A stretch of 64,000 bases of DNA from assembly GCA_964448675.1 (NCBI GenBank), contig CAYUZU010000001.1:62001-126000 (forward strand), written 5' to 3'. Below are positions 44,072-52,714 of this stretch, in pieces (position 1 is the stretch's first letter; each line of letters begins with the position of its first letter). The notes under the pieces are model-generated. The model was not told the origin of the DNA and searched no databases. It was given only the letters and a program-made list of their open reading frames with translations. Origin of the DNA: CAYUZU01 sp964448675. GTDB lineage: Bacteria; Planctomycetota; Phycisphaerae; UBA1845; Fen-1342. A program made the position numbers and the translations under genes.

Positions 44072-45049
44072 ATGAAACGCTTGTCAGCCCGGCGGTGCTG
44101 CGCGTACAACAACGCCGTGGAGAACCGCGTGATCACGATCGTGGGCTGTACGGCGTCGGGGAAGGGGACGCTGGGGCGTGCGCTGGCGGCGGCGCTGGAG
44201 GCCGAGATCGTCAGCCTCGATTCGATGAAGGTCTATCGCGGCATGGACATCGGCACGGCCAAGCCCGATGCGGCGGCCCGGGCAGCCATCCCGCACCACC
44301 TGGTCGACGTCGCCGATCCGCGGGAGGCGTTCAGCGTCGCGCGGTTCGTGGAGCTGGCCGACGCCGCGGTCGAGGAGATTCACGCCCGCGGCAAGCCGGC
44401 GGTCGCGGTCGGCGGGACAATGCTGTACCTGAAATGCTGGTACGTGGGGTTGTTCGAGGGGCCGTCGGGCGACCCGGCGTTTCGGGCGGCGTTTCGCGAG
44501 CGGGCCGCGCGCGAGGGGCTCGACGCGCTGCACGCCGAGCTGGCGCGGGTCGATCCGGCGGCGGCGGCGCGGATTCATCGCAACGACCAGCGACGGATCG
44601 AGCGGGCGCTGGAGGTGTATCACCTGACCGGGCAGCCGATCACCGCGTTGCAACAGCAGTGGAAGCGCAGCGGGCCACGGCGCAGCGACTGGCGCTGGAC
44701 GCTGGTCGGGCTGCGCCGTGCGCGCGAACAGGCGAATCGGCGCATCAACCGGCGCGTCAAGCGGATGGTCGAGGCGGGGTTGGTGGAGGAGGTGCGGCGG
44801 CTGTGGGCGGCCCCGCGCGGCGTTGGCCCGCAGGCCCGCCAAGCCGTCGGCTACTACGAGTTGTTTGAGCACTTCGCGGGGCGCTGCTCGCTGGAGGAGG
44901 CGATCGAGCGGATCAAGATCGACACGCGCCGGCTGGCCAAGCAGCAGCGCAACTGGCTCAAGACGCTGCGCGATGTGCACTGGCTGGACGCGGACGCCGT
45001 CGACGACCCGGCCGAACTGCTGCCGCAGGTGCTGGCGCTGGTGGGGTAG
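44072..45049 (+). CDS. miaA: tRNA dimethylallyltransferase
   Basis: The 325-residue enzyme isopentenylates A37 of tRNAs reading UNN codons. The P-loop reads GCTASGKGTLG (25-35), where most homologues have GPTASGKT. Other motifs are normal: SLDSMKVYRGMDIGTAKP, HHLVDV, VGGTMLYLK and RRIERALEV. ATG 44072 follows GGGCGGG; a GTG at 44117 is a possible alternative nearer the domain start. It is divergent from the lipoprotein-addBA unit. No miaB or hfq gene is adjacent. Confidence 0.93.
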   Translation: MKRLSARRCCAYNNAVENRVITIVGCTASGKGTLGRALAAALEAEIVSLDSMKVYRGMDIGTAKPDAAARAAIPHHLVDVADPREAFSVARFVELADAAVEEIHARGKPAVAVGGTMLYLKCWYVGLFEGPSGDPAFRAAFRERAAREGLDALHAELARVDPAAAARIHRNDQRRIERALEVYHLTGQPITALQQQWKRSGPRRSDWRWTLVGLRRAREQANRRINRRVKRMVEAGLVEEVRRLWAAPRGVGPQARQAVGYYELFEHFAGRCSLEEAIERIKIDTRRLAKQQRNWLKTLRDVHWLDADAVDDPAELLPQVLALVG

Positions 45050-45176
45050 GGCGGGTGGCCTGCCGCTCGGACTTCGCTCTGCTTTGTCCCGTAGCGGCTG
45101 GGCTTGGCACCGGGCGAAGTACACGGCGCACAGTGTTGTGGCGCAAGGCGTCGTGGTAAGCAGCGAATCGCAGGAT

Positions 45177-46583
45177 TCAGGCCGACGGGGCGGCCGGCTT
45201 GTTCAACTTCGACACGAACAGGATGGCCTTGCCGGCGGCGGTGCGTTCGATGGTGTCGACGCGTTCGATGTCGATGCGGACGTCGCCGAGCTCACGGCGG
45301 AGATTGTCCCGTAAACGTCGCTCATCCTCTGCGGTGAACTCGGATTCGGCGACGACCCGCAAGACGACATGGTCGAGCGCCTCCTGAACGAGCTGCCATT
45401 GCGCGACGGTTTCGAGGCCGGCCATCACCAGACTGGATGAGACGAACGAGACACGCCGGCCGTCGGGGAGCTGCAGCTCGTCGCCGCTGCGGCCTTCCAA
45501 GGCATGGATTAGCGGCAGCGGGCTGCCGCAGGGGCAGCACTCGCCCGAGAGCGCCGCCCGGTCGCCGATGCGGTAGCGGATCAGCGGCTGGGCCGTGTTG
45601 AGCAGGCCGGTGCAGAGCAGGTGTCCGCTCTGGCCGACCGGCACCGGGCGGTCCTCGTCGTCCACCACCTCGACGACGCAGGTGTCGATGCTGAGGTGCA
45701 TGCCGCCGTGCGGACATTCGGCCGCGAAGACGCACTGCTCGGCACAGCCGTACTGATTGAACACGCGGCAGCCCAAGCCCCGCTCGATCGTCGCGCGCCA
45801 TTCTGGGCGCAGGACTTCGCCGCTGGTGATGGCGGCTTCGATCGGCAGTGGCGGACAGCCCATGTGCACGGCGTGGCGCGCCAGCAGGTAGATTGGAAAC
45901 GGGAAGCCCATGATCGCCTGGTACGGCCGGGCCCGCAGCGCGTCGATGTACGCCGGCAGGTGCTGGTCGGCCAGGTGGTAGATCGACATGTAGAGCTGTT
46001 TCCAGGCGTGGTTGTAGATCCAGAATGGGGGGCGTGTGCGCCGGGGGGACACCACGGCGCGGGCGCCGAGCATGACGTACGGGTCGCGGCCGAAGTGCAT
46101 GCCCGCCGCACGCCGGCAGCGCACCTCGTACAGCGCGTAGTGCTGCTGGAGGGCGTCCGTGTCGGCGTAGAGCTGCACCGGAACGCCACTGGTGCCGCTG
46201 GTCTGGCTGCGAACGAGGCGGCGCGGATCGCAGCGCTCGTCGACCAGATCGTGCGGATCGTGGCGCAGCTTGTGCTTGTCGAGCGGTGGCAGTTTGGGCA
46301 GGTCGGCGACGGTCTGGATGTCTGCGGGGCGCAGGCCGCGCTCGGCGAAGAGGCGGCGATAGTAGGGCACGTGGTGGGCGGCGCCGGCGACCAGTGCCTG
46401 CAGTCGTTGTTGCTGGTATTCAAGCAGGCGCTCGAGCGGCCAGGTGTTGCGCTCCTCGAACTCGGTCAGCGTGCGATGATAAACCGCGCGGTAACGCTGG
46501 CGATTGAGCTGCCAGCCGCGCACCGTGGCGGCGAGGTCGCCCAGGACCGGCCAGGCGTGCAGGAGCTTGAGGGCCAGGCTCAT
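45177..46583 (-). CDS. CapK/PaaK-like adenylate-forming enzyme
   Basis: This 468-residue protein is related to phenylacetate-CoA ligase and the CapK capsule proteins. The nucleotide-binding motif SQTSGTSGVP is at 126-135; later motifs include NQYGCAEQ, IRYRIGDRA and a Cys pair (CCPCG) before the C-terminal domain. Proteins of this type in polysaccharide clusters are thought to activate or transfer acyl groups. It is the last gene of a minus-strand unit: glycosyltransferase, acyltransferase, CapK-like. The exact substrate is not known. Confidence 0.85.
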   Translation of the reverse strand: MSLALKLLHAWPVLGDLAATVRGWQLNRQRYRAVYHRTLTEFEERNTWPLERLLEYQQQRLQALVAGAAHHVPYYRRLFAERGLRPADIQTVADLPKLPPLDKHKLRHDPHDLVDERCDPRRLVRSQTSGTSGVPVQLYADTDALQQHYALYEVRCRRAAGMHFGRDPYVMLGARAVVSPRRTRPPFWIYNHAWKQLYMSIYHLADQHLPAYIDALRARPYQAIMGFPFPIYLLARHAVHMGCPPLPIEAAITSGEVLRPEWRATIERGLGCRVFNQYGCAEQCVFAAECPHGGMHLSIDTCVVEVVDDEDRPVPVGQSGHLLCTGLLNTAQPLIRYRIGDRAALSGECCPCGSPLPLIHALEGRSGDELQLPDGRRVSFVSSSLVMAGLETVAQWQLVQEALDHVVLRVVAESEFTAEDERRLRDNLRRELGDVRIDIERVDTIERTAAGKAILFVSKLNKPAAPSA

Positions 46584-46611
46584 CGACAGAGTCTCTCGTT
46601 GCCGAATTCAC

Positions 46612-47199
46612 TCATGCCTGAGGTAGCCCGTCATCGTTCGCGAGCTTCGAGGGTGGAACGCCGTAATTCGGCGACGCCTCATCATCGTCACCAACGTCTT
46701 CGCGCAAGACCTTGGCCGGGATACCGCCAGCGATGCAGTGTTCGGGAATCGAATCGACCACGACGGCATTCGCGGCGACGAGCGAACCGCGCCCGATGCG
46801 GACATCTGCCAGGAGAACGGCATGTGCCGCCACCCACGCGCCGGTCCCGATGTGGACAGGGCCTCTCTTGCCGTGTCCCCATCGGTACGAGAGGTTCCGC
46901 TTGCCGTGATTCCCCGTGATCGCAACGCAATACGGTCCGAACTGTACTTCGTCCTCGATCGTTATGCCGGCACTACCGTTTAGCCACGTGCCGTAGCCGA
47001 TGAAGACGTCGCGGCCGACAGAGATGCGGGTGCTATGGGCGATCATAACGTGACGACAAACCTGAAAGTTCCGCCCGCACCGCTTGAAGGCTGGTCGGAG
47101 CAGGAAGCCACGCAGGCGAATGCAAGGCTTGAAATCAGGCAGCCAACTTGTAGCCACCATCACCGTATTGACCCAGAGGTATGCGAGCATTCGCCCCAT
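46612..47199 (-). CDS. Hexapeptide-repeat acyltransferase (WcaF/maltose acetyltransferase-like)
   Basis: This 195-residue protein is built from left-handed beta-helix hexapeptide repeats (for example FIGYGTWLNGSAGI, VRIGRGSLVAANAV) and ends with the family motif AGGIPAKVLRED. A catalytic His is likely in GNHGKRN. Such enzymes O-acetylate sugars. ATG 47199, with AGAGG six bases upstream, lies 13 bp after the glycosyltransferase stop; an ATG nine bases later is possible. It probably modifies the polysaccharide made by the neighbouring glycosyltransferases. Confidence 0.85.
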   Translation of the reverse strand: MGRMLAYLWVNTVMVATSWLPDFKPCIRLRGFLLRPAFKRCGRNFQVCRHVMIAHSTRISVGRDVFIGYGTWLNGSAGITIEDEVQFGPYCVAITGNHGKRNLSYRWGHGKRGPVHIGTGAWVAAHAVLLADVRIGRGSLVAANAVVVDSIPEHCIAGGIPAKVLREDVGDDDEASPNYGVPPSKLANDDGLPQA

Positions 47200-47212
47200 G
47201 GACGGCCCTCTG

Positions 47213-48424
47213 CTACTCGACTGGCGCGTATGCGCTGTAGTCGTCGGAACGGAAGCCTGCCAGCACGAGTTCCACAAAACGCTCCACCGTGAGATCCTTC
47301 ACGCGTTCATAGCCGCGCGTGATGATGGCCCGCCGCTCGTCACCAACATTGATCAGCCGCGAGAGCGCTGCGGCCAGCGCCGGCGGATCCGTCGGTGGTA
47401 CCAGCAGCCCGTCGACACCGTCCGTCACGCTGGTCGGAATGCCGCCCACCGTCGTGCTCACCACCGGCACGCTCCGAGCGCGCGCTTCGACCAGCACCCG
47501 CGGCGTGCCCTCGGACAGGCTCGGCAGCACCAGGATATCGGAACGGTCGAGCTGCCCGAACAGGGGCGCGCCAAATGCGGCGTAGCCTTCCCAGCTTACG
47601 CGTTCGGCCAGCCCGAGTTCGTCGATGATGCGTTCAAGCCGCGTCTTCTCCGCCTTGAACTGCTCGGCGGGCCCGACGATCGCCAGATCCACCGGCCGGT
47701 CACTCTGGATCAGCGGCAGGGCCCGCACCAGGTACTCCAGCCCCTTTTCCGGACGGATGAACCCCACGAACAGCAGCCGGATCCGCGGGCCGGTGCAGGT
47801 GTCGTCCTGCCGGCGGAAATCCTCGGTGCTGATGCTGGTGCTGACGATGGACTGCGTGCGCGGGCCGCGGTAGACCGCGGCCACCTCGTCACCGTTGGCC
47901 AGGACATGGGCCCGGCTGACGCGCATGCCGAGCTTGAGCATGTGCTGCTCGCAGATGGCGAAGAGCAAGCCCAACTGGTGCACCAGGCGGCCGTAGCCGC
48001 GCTGCTCGGTTCGCAGGAGGGCGACCGGGTTGCCGACGACCCAGTGCACGGTTCGTTGCTTGCGCCAGCGGGCGAACCAGTGGCACGTCCACACGAGCGG
48101 ATGGGTACCACGGAGGAACACGGCGTCGCCACGAGCGGTCATGGCGGCATAGTCGCGCAGGATACGCAGCGGCCGGCGCAGCGCGTGAAGGGTGTTCCGC
48201 CGCGGGAACCACGGGTGAACGGAGACGCGGTCGGCCGGCAGGGCGTAGTCGCGGTCGTCACCACCGCGGACCATCTCGGGTGCGTGGTAATGGACGTGCG
48301 CGACGCGCCGGGAGAGCAGTTCGATGATGCGTCCGAACGAATGGTGGGTGTACCACGTGCCTCCCCGGCGCAGGACGGCGTTGCCACAGACTGCAAGCCG
48401 AATGGGAAGCACATCGTCGGCCAT
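47213..48424 (-). CDS. Glycosyltransferase family 4
   Basis: The 403-residue GT-B enzyme carries the GT4 donor-site region with SEGTPRVLVEARARSVPVV and the start of its C-terminal domain at RLLFVGFIRPEKGLEYLV. It transfers a sugar from a nucleotide or lipid donor, retaining anomeric configuration. ATG 48424 has GAGGA five bases upstream; the longer open frame upstream lacks homology. It heads the minus-strand half of the polysaccharide cluster and faces the divergent GT4 pair across a 269-bp gap. Confidence 0.88.
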   Translation of the reverse strand: MADDVLPIRLAVCGNAVLRRGGTWYTHHSFGRIIELLSRRVAHVHYHAPEMVRGGDDRDYALPADRVSVHPWFPRRNTLHALRRPLRILRDYAAMTARGDAVFLRGTHPLVWTCHWFARWRKQRTVHWVVGNPVALLRTEQRGYGRLVHQLGLLFAICEQHMLKLGMRVSRAHVLANGDEVAAVYRGPRTQSIVSTSISTEDFRRQDDTCTGPRIRLLFVGFIRPEKGLEYLVRALPLIQSDRPVDLAIVGPAEQFKAEKTRLERIIDELGLAERVSWEGYAAFGAPLFGQLDRSDILVLPSLSEGTPRVLVEARARSVPVVSTTVGGIPTSVTDGVDGLLVPPTDPPALAAALSRLINVGDERRAIITRGYERVKDLTVERFVELVLAGFRSDDYSAYAPVE

Positions 48425-48693
48425 CACGTCCTCGATTGTCCGATAAACGGGCACGCCGCACCGGCACGCCGGGGTCGCGGTCCCGGTCGACCCGGCCGCA
48501 ATGATATCGGTTGCCCGGCGGTGTCGAAACCACGTTGGTGCTGGCGGCGGTCCGGCTTGCTGCCCCGCGGTGTTTGACGCGGTGTTGCGCCCCCCGTAGG
48601 CTGCCGCCCACGCCCGGGTTGCCGGGGCGCTGGCAAGCACCGGCCCGAACAAACGCCGACCCCGTCCCCGCACCGCTCCAGGAGCGACGCCGC

Positions 48694-49869
48694 GTGCGTA
48701 TCGGCCTCTATCACGAGCCCGTCCATACCGACGGCACGTCGTACGATACCTACGGCGGCTTTGCCCGTTACGTGCTCGAATTCGCCCGGCACTTCGATGA
48801 CGTCACCGTTTTCGCCCCTGCGACCGATCGGCCGACGTATTTCAGCGGTGTCCCGCTCGATGCCCGCAACGTCACGGTGGTGCCGCTGCCCTACTTCGAG
48901 ACGCATGTTCAGGCCTACCGCCGGGCCGGGCGCATCATCCGCGCCTTCCGGGCCCACGCCGACACGCTGGACGTGATCAACGCCCGTGGCACGGCCCCGC
49001 TGGCCTACGTGCTGTGGTGGCTGACGCGCAGGCGGGGTGTGCCGTTCATCTACCACTTCTCGTCCGACCCGTTCGAGATGATCGCCCGCAGCGACAAGTA
49101 CCGGGGGCTGCGCGGCTATGTCGCGTACTGGGCCTACAGCCTCGAATTCGCGATTCAGGCGCACATCGCGCGGCGGAACTACTCCTTCAGCGACGGCAGC
49201 GGCATCTCGAGCCGCCTGCAGAAGCACATCGCGAACGTCGAGCCGATCGTGCTGTCCACGCTGCAGCCCGACGACTATTACCTGCGTGCGGACAGCTGCA
49301 CGAGCGAACCGGTTCGCGTGCTGTACGTGGGCTACCTGCGCGAGGGCAAGGGTCTGAAGGATCTTGTCGCGGCGCTGGGCATCCTGCGGCAGGAGGGGCG
49401 GGATGTCGTGCTCGACCTGGTGGGCGAGGGCGAGCTGCGCGGGCCGCTGATCGAACAGGTGCGGCAGTTGGGGCTCGCGTCTTACGTGAACTTCCTGGGC
49501 TACGTGACCCTGGGCCCGGCGCTGAACGCGGTTTATGATCGGGCGGACATCTTCGCCCTGCCCTCGCTCAGCGAGGGGTCGCCGCGGGTCATCACCGAGG
49601 CGATGGGGCACAGTCTGCCGGTGGTGGCCACGCCGGTGGGTAACATCGCCGAGTCGCTGGCGGAGGGGCGGCGCGGGGTGCTCGTGCCATTGAGCAACCC
49701 GCCGGCGCTGGCGGCGGGTCTGCGGCGGGTCATGGACGATGCCGCGTTTCGCCGACAGTGTATTGAGGAGGGCTACGCCTTCGCCCGCGAACACGGCCTG
49801 GACCGCTTCGTGGCCCGCATGGCCGCCAAAGCCTACGAGATGATCGCCGCCGAGAGAGAAAGCAGGTGA
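48694..49869 (+). CDS. Glycosyltransferase family 4
   Basis: This 391-residue GT4 enzyme starts at GTG 48694 with AGGAG nine bases upstream. The N-terminal domain has YGGFARYVLEFA and the C-terminal domain has VLYVGYLREGKGLKDLV and ALPSLSEGSPRVITEA. It is the first gene of the plus-strand half of the cluster and overlaps the next by four bases (GTGA). The donor and acceptor sugars cannot be told from sequence alone. Confidence 0.88.
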   Translation: MRIGLYHEPVHTDGTSYDTYGGFARYVLEFARHFDDVTVFAPATDRPTYFSGVPLDARNVTVVPLPYFETHVQAYRRAGRIIRAFRAHADTLDVINARGTAPLAYVLWWLTRRRGVPFIYHFSSDPFEMIARSDKYRGLRGYVAYWAYSLEFAIQAHIARRNYSFSDGSGISSRLQKHIANVEPIVLSTLQPDDYYLRADSCTSEPVRVLYVGYLREGKGLKDLVAALGILRQEGRDVVLDLVGEGELRGPLIEQVRQLGLASYVNFLGYVTLGPALNAVYDRADIFALPSLSEGSPRVITEAMGHSLPVVATPVGNIAESLAEGRRGVLVPLSNPPALAAGLRRVMDDAAFRRQCIEEGYAFAREHGLDRFVARMAAKAYEMIAAERESR

Positions 49870-51116
49870 GCATGCACGTCTGGATCGTGAACCCGTTTGA
49901 TCCGCTGCCGGGCGACCCGGAGCAGGAGGGGCGCTACGCCACGCTTGCCCGCCAGCTCGTCCAGCGCGGCCATCGTGTCGTGTGGTGGACGAGCAGCTTC
50001 AGTCACCGCTTCAAGCGGCCGGTCGACCAGGCGGCGATTCGGGCGGCGTGCGCGGCGGCACACATCGGCGTGCGCTTCACCGAGGCCCCGCCGTACCAGC
50101 GCAACGTGAGCTACGCGCGCATCCGTAATCACGCCGCGCTGGCGAAGCGTTTTCGCGCGGAGGCGCTGCAGGCGACGGAGCGTCCGGACGTGATTGTCAT
50201 CAGCAGCCCGCCACCCGTGCTGGCGCATGTGGGAACGGCCGTCGCGCAGCAGCTCGACGCGCGGTCGATTATCGACGTGCAGGACTTGTGGCCGGACAAT
50301 TTCAAGTCGCTCGTGGCGCCGCTGTGGCGGCCCTTCCTGGCGCCGGCGATCTGGGCGCTGCGGCGCAACGTGCGGCGTGCTGCGCGGCAGTGCGACGCGA
50401 TCGTCGGTGTTGCCGACGCCTACGTCGAGGACTCCTACAAGGAGGCCGGCGCGCGCAAGCCGACGGCCACCATACCGCTCGGGATCGACCTGGCGGCGTT
50501 CGACGCGGCGGCCGAGGCCGGTGAGTGCGAGGAGTTCACCAAGCCGGACGATCATGTCTGGCTCGCGTACACGGGCAGCCTGAACCGCAACTACGACTTC
50601 CTGACGATCCTGCGCGCGGTGGTCCAGCTCGGCGATGAACTGCCCGACCACGTGCGGTTTTTCCTGACCAGTCGCGGCGAGCTCGCCGACGAAGCCGCGC
50701 GCATCGTCCGCGAGAACGATTTACGCAACGTGACGCTGACGGGTTTTCTCGAGTTCGAAACCTGGGCGCACCTGCTGTCGCAGTGTGATGCCGGCTTCAA
50801 CGCCAGCTTCCCGGAGGCGATGATCTTCCTGCCGAACAAGATCTTCTACTATTTCGCGGCGGGGGCGGCGGTGCTCAACACGATTCCGGGACAGTGCAGC
50901 CGCATCGTGCGCGACGCCGGCTGCGGACTGGACTACGAGGCGGGCAACGTGGCCAGTTGTGCCGAGGTGATCAAGCGGGTCGTGTTCGACGACGACGCGC
51001 GCGAGCGCATGCGGCAGGAGTCGCGGCACCTGGCCGAAACCGTATATGACCGGGCCAGGCTGTTTCCCAGGTATGCCGAGTTGATCGAGCAGGTCGGGGC
51101 GGATGCGGCGCGCTGA
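49866..51116 (+). CDS. Glycosyltransferase family 4 (WbuB-like)
   Basis: This 416-residue glycosyltransferase has the N-terminal form seen in WbuB/Fuc4NAc-type enzymes (WIVNPFDPLPGDPEQEGRY, then VDQDL-like IIDVQDLWPDNF). The C-terminal domain has a degenerate donor motif, ASFPEAMIFLPNKIFYYFAAG. GTG 49866 overlaps the preceding stop; ATG 49872 is an alternative two codons later. It is translated in a coupled way with the upstream GT4 and is the last gene of the plus-strand unit. Confidence 0.87.
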   Translation: MSMHVWIVNPFDPLPGDPEQEGRYATLARQLVQRGHRVVWWTSSFSHRFKRPVDQAAIRAACAAAHIGVRFTEAPPYQRNVSYARIRNHAALAKRFRAEALQATERPDVIVISSPPPVLAHVGTAVAQQLDARSIIDVQDLWPDNFKSLVAPLWRPFLAPAIWALRRNVRRAARQCDAIVGVADAYVEDSYKEAGARKPTATIPLGIDLAAFDAAAEAGECEEFTKPDDHVWLAYTGSLNRNYDFLTILRAVVQLGDELPDHVRFFLTSRGELADEAARIVRENDLRNVTLTGFLEFETWAHLLSQCDAGFNASFPEAMIFLPNKIFYYFAAGAAVLNTIPGQCSRIVRDAGCGLDYEAGNVASCAEVIKRVVFDDDARERMRQESRHLAETVYDRARLFPRYAELIEQVGADAAR

Positions 51117-51146
51117 GTATCGCGCGGTGCGGCGCCGTGGCGGCGC

Positions 51147-52226
51147 TCACTTCGCGGGTGCCGCGGTGCGCTGGCCGGCGTGCTGCAGGCAGCGCAGGAC
51201 GAGGGCGGGAATCTCGGCCGGCGGCGCCCAGTGCTGCACGGCGCCCAGGTCGCCGGCTTCCTTGGGCATGCCGAAGACCACGCAGCTCTCTTCGCTCTGG
51301 CCGATGGTGACGGCGCCGTGCTGGCGCATCTTCAGCAAGCCGCGCGCGCCGTCGGCGCCCATGCCGGTCAGCAGCACACCCACGCCGCGGGCGCCGGCGG
51401 CCACCGCGACCGAGTCGAACAGCACGTCGACGCTGGGGCAGTGGCGGTTGACGAGGGTGCGGTCGGTGTAGCGCACGACCCAGGCGTGTCCGGCGGGGCG
51501 CACCGTCAGGTGCGTGTCGCCGCGAGCGATGACTGCACAGCCCGGTCGCACGATGTCGCCGTCGGCGGCTTCGGTTACCTGGATGGCACTGAGGCCGTTG
51601 AGCCGCTCGGCGAATGAACGCGTGAAGCCGACGGGCATGTGCTGCACGATGACAGTGGGGGGAAAGTCCGCCGGCAGCCGCTTGAAGAGCGTGGCCAGGG
51701 CTTCGGTGCCGCCGGTGGAGGCGCCGATCGCCACGATCGAGCGGCTGTTGTCGACGCCGCTGCTGCGAAAGGAGGGGGACGCCGCGGTGTTGCCCAGTGC
51801 CGGCCGGACGGGGCGGGCCAGGCGCACGGCGGCGGTGACGCGCTGCGCCAGTTCGGCCGCCAGGGTGGCGACGGCCGGCTGCCGGCAGCCGATGGGGCGC
51901 TGGACGACATCGAAGGCGCCGAGCGATTGGGCGCGCAGCGAGGCGCGTGCGCCGGCATCGCTCTGCTCGGCCATGACGATGACGGGGACGGGGTAATTGG
52001 CGCGCAGCTTGCGCAGCAGGAGAAACGGATCGCCGGAGTGCAGGCCGAGGTCCAGCACGATTACCTCGGGGTGGTCGTTCGTCAGCCGTTCGCGCACCTC
52101 GGGCACCGTGCCGCCGCTGAAGGTCGCGTGCAGGTCGCGCATGCGCTCCAGCTCGCCGGCGAGGGCGCGTCGCAGCAGCACGTAGTCGTCGATCACCAGG
52201 ATGCGGATGGGACCTTGCGGTCTCAC
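51147..52226 (-). CDS. cheB: Chemotaxis protein-glutamate methylesterase CheB
   Basis: The 359-residue enzyme has an N-terminal receiver domain and a methylesterase/deamidase domain with intact triad S170 (IGASTGG), H196 (VQHMPVG) and D292 (LTGMGADG). It removes methyl groups from chemoreceptors. In the receiver the phospho-acceptor D59 is present, but the Thr/Ser switch position is A86 and the conserved Lys is R110 (QRP), so phosphorylation control may be altered. The GTG start overlaps the cheD stop (GTGA). Confidence 0.9.
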   Translation of the reverse strand: MRPQGPIRILVIDDYVLLRRALAGELERMRDLHATFSGGTVPEVRERLTNDHPEVIVLDLGLHSGDPFLLLRKLRANYPVPVIVMAEQSDAGARASLRAQSLGAFDVVQRPIGCRQPAVATLAAELAQRVTAAVRLARPVRPALGNTAASPSFRSSGVDNSRSIVAIGASTGGTEALATLFKRLPADFPPTVIVQHMPVGFTRSFAERLNGLSAIQVTEAADGDIVRPGCAVIARGDTHLTVRPAGHAWVVRYTDRTLVNRHCPSVDVLFDSVAVAAGARGVGVLLTGMGADGARGLLKMRQHGAVTIGQSEESCVVFGMPKEAGDLGAVQHWAPPAEIPALVLRCLQHAGQRTAAPAK

Positions 52227-52714
52227 GTCACCACTCTCGCCGCCTGGGCTTCGGCCCATCCGCGCAGGTCGCGGATGAGCAACTCCCCCGTACCGGTATT
52301 GAACAACAGCTTGCGGCCGTGACAGCCGCCGGTTTCCTGCCGCGTGATGTGAATGCCGCGTTCGCGCAGCACGCCCAGCGCGACCGCGGTGTTGGTGTCG
52401 CCGATGCCGGAGGGTGTCGACGTGTCCAGCGGGCGGCCGCCGCCGACGACTGCGGCCTGCAGCGTGCTGCTGGTGGCGCCGAGCCGGCCGATCTTGTCCA
52501 GCAGCAGCCGCATGGCGGACGAGCCGAAACGCCCGTCGGGCTGGTCGTTGGGGTTGGGGTGCGGCAGGAGAAAGTGATTCACGCCCCCCACGCGTCGCTT
52601 GCGGTCCCACAGGCACACGGCGACGCAGCTGCCGACGATGGTCTTCACGCTGAGCGTGCCGGCGCGCACGACCATCTCGCCGGGGGCCAGGAACAGGTCG
52701 ACGCGGTGTCGCAT
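52223..52714 (-). CDS. cheD: Chemoreceptor glutamine deamidase CheD
   Basis: This 163-residue protein deamidates receptor glutamines and can stimulate CheC/CheX-type phosphatases. The catalytic Cys is C30 (IVGSCVAVCLWD) with H47 in VGGVNHFLLP. The ATG at 52714 shares one base with the cheR stop (TGATG). It overlaps cheB by four bases. Tight packing shows cheR, cheD and cheB are one translational unit. Confidence 0.92.
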   Translation of the reverse strand: MRHRVDLFLAPGEMVVRAGTLSVKTIVGSCVAVCLWDRKRRVGGVNHFLLPHPNPNDQPDGRFGSSAMRLLLDKIGRLGATSSTLQAAVVGGGRPLDTSTPSGIGDTNTAVALGVLRERGIHITRQETGGCHGRKLLFNTGTGELLIRDLRGWAEAQAARVVT

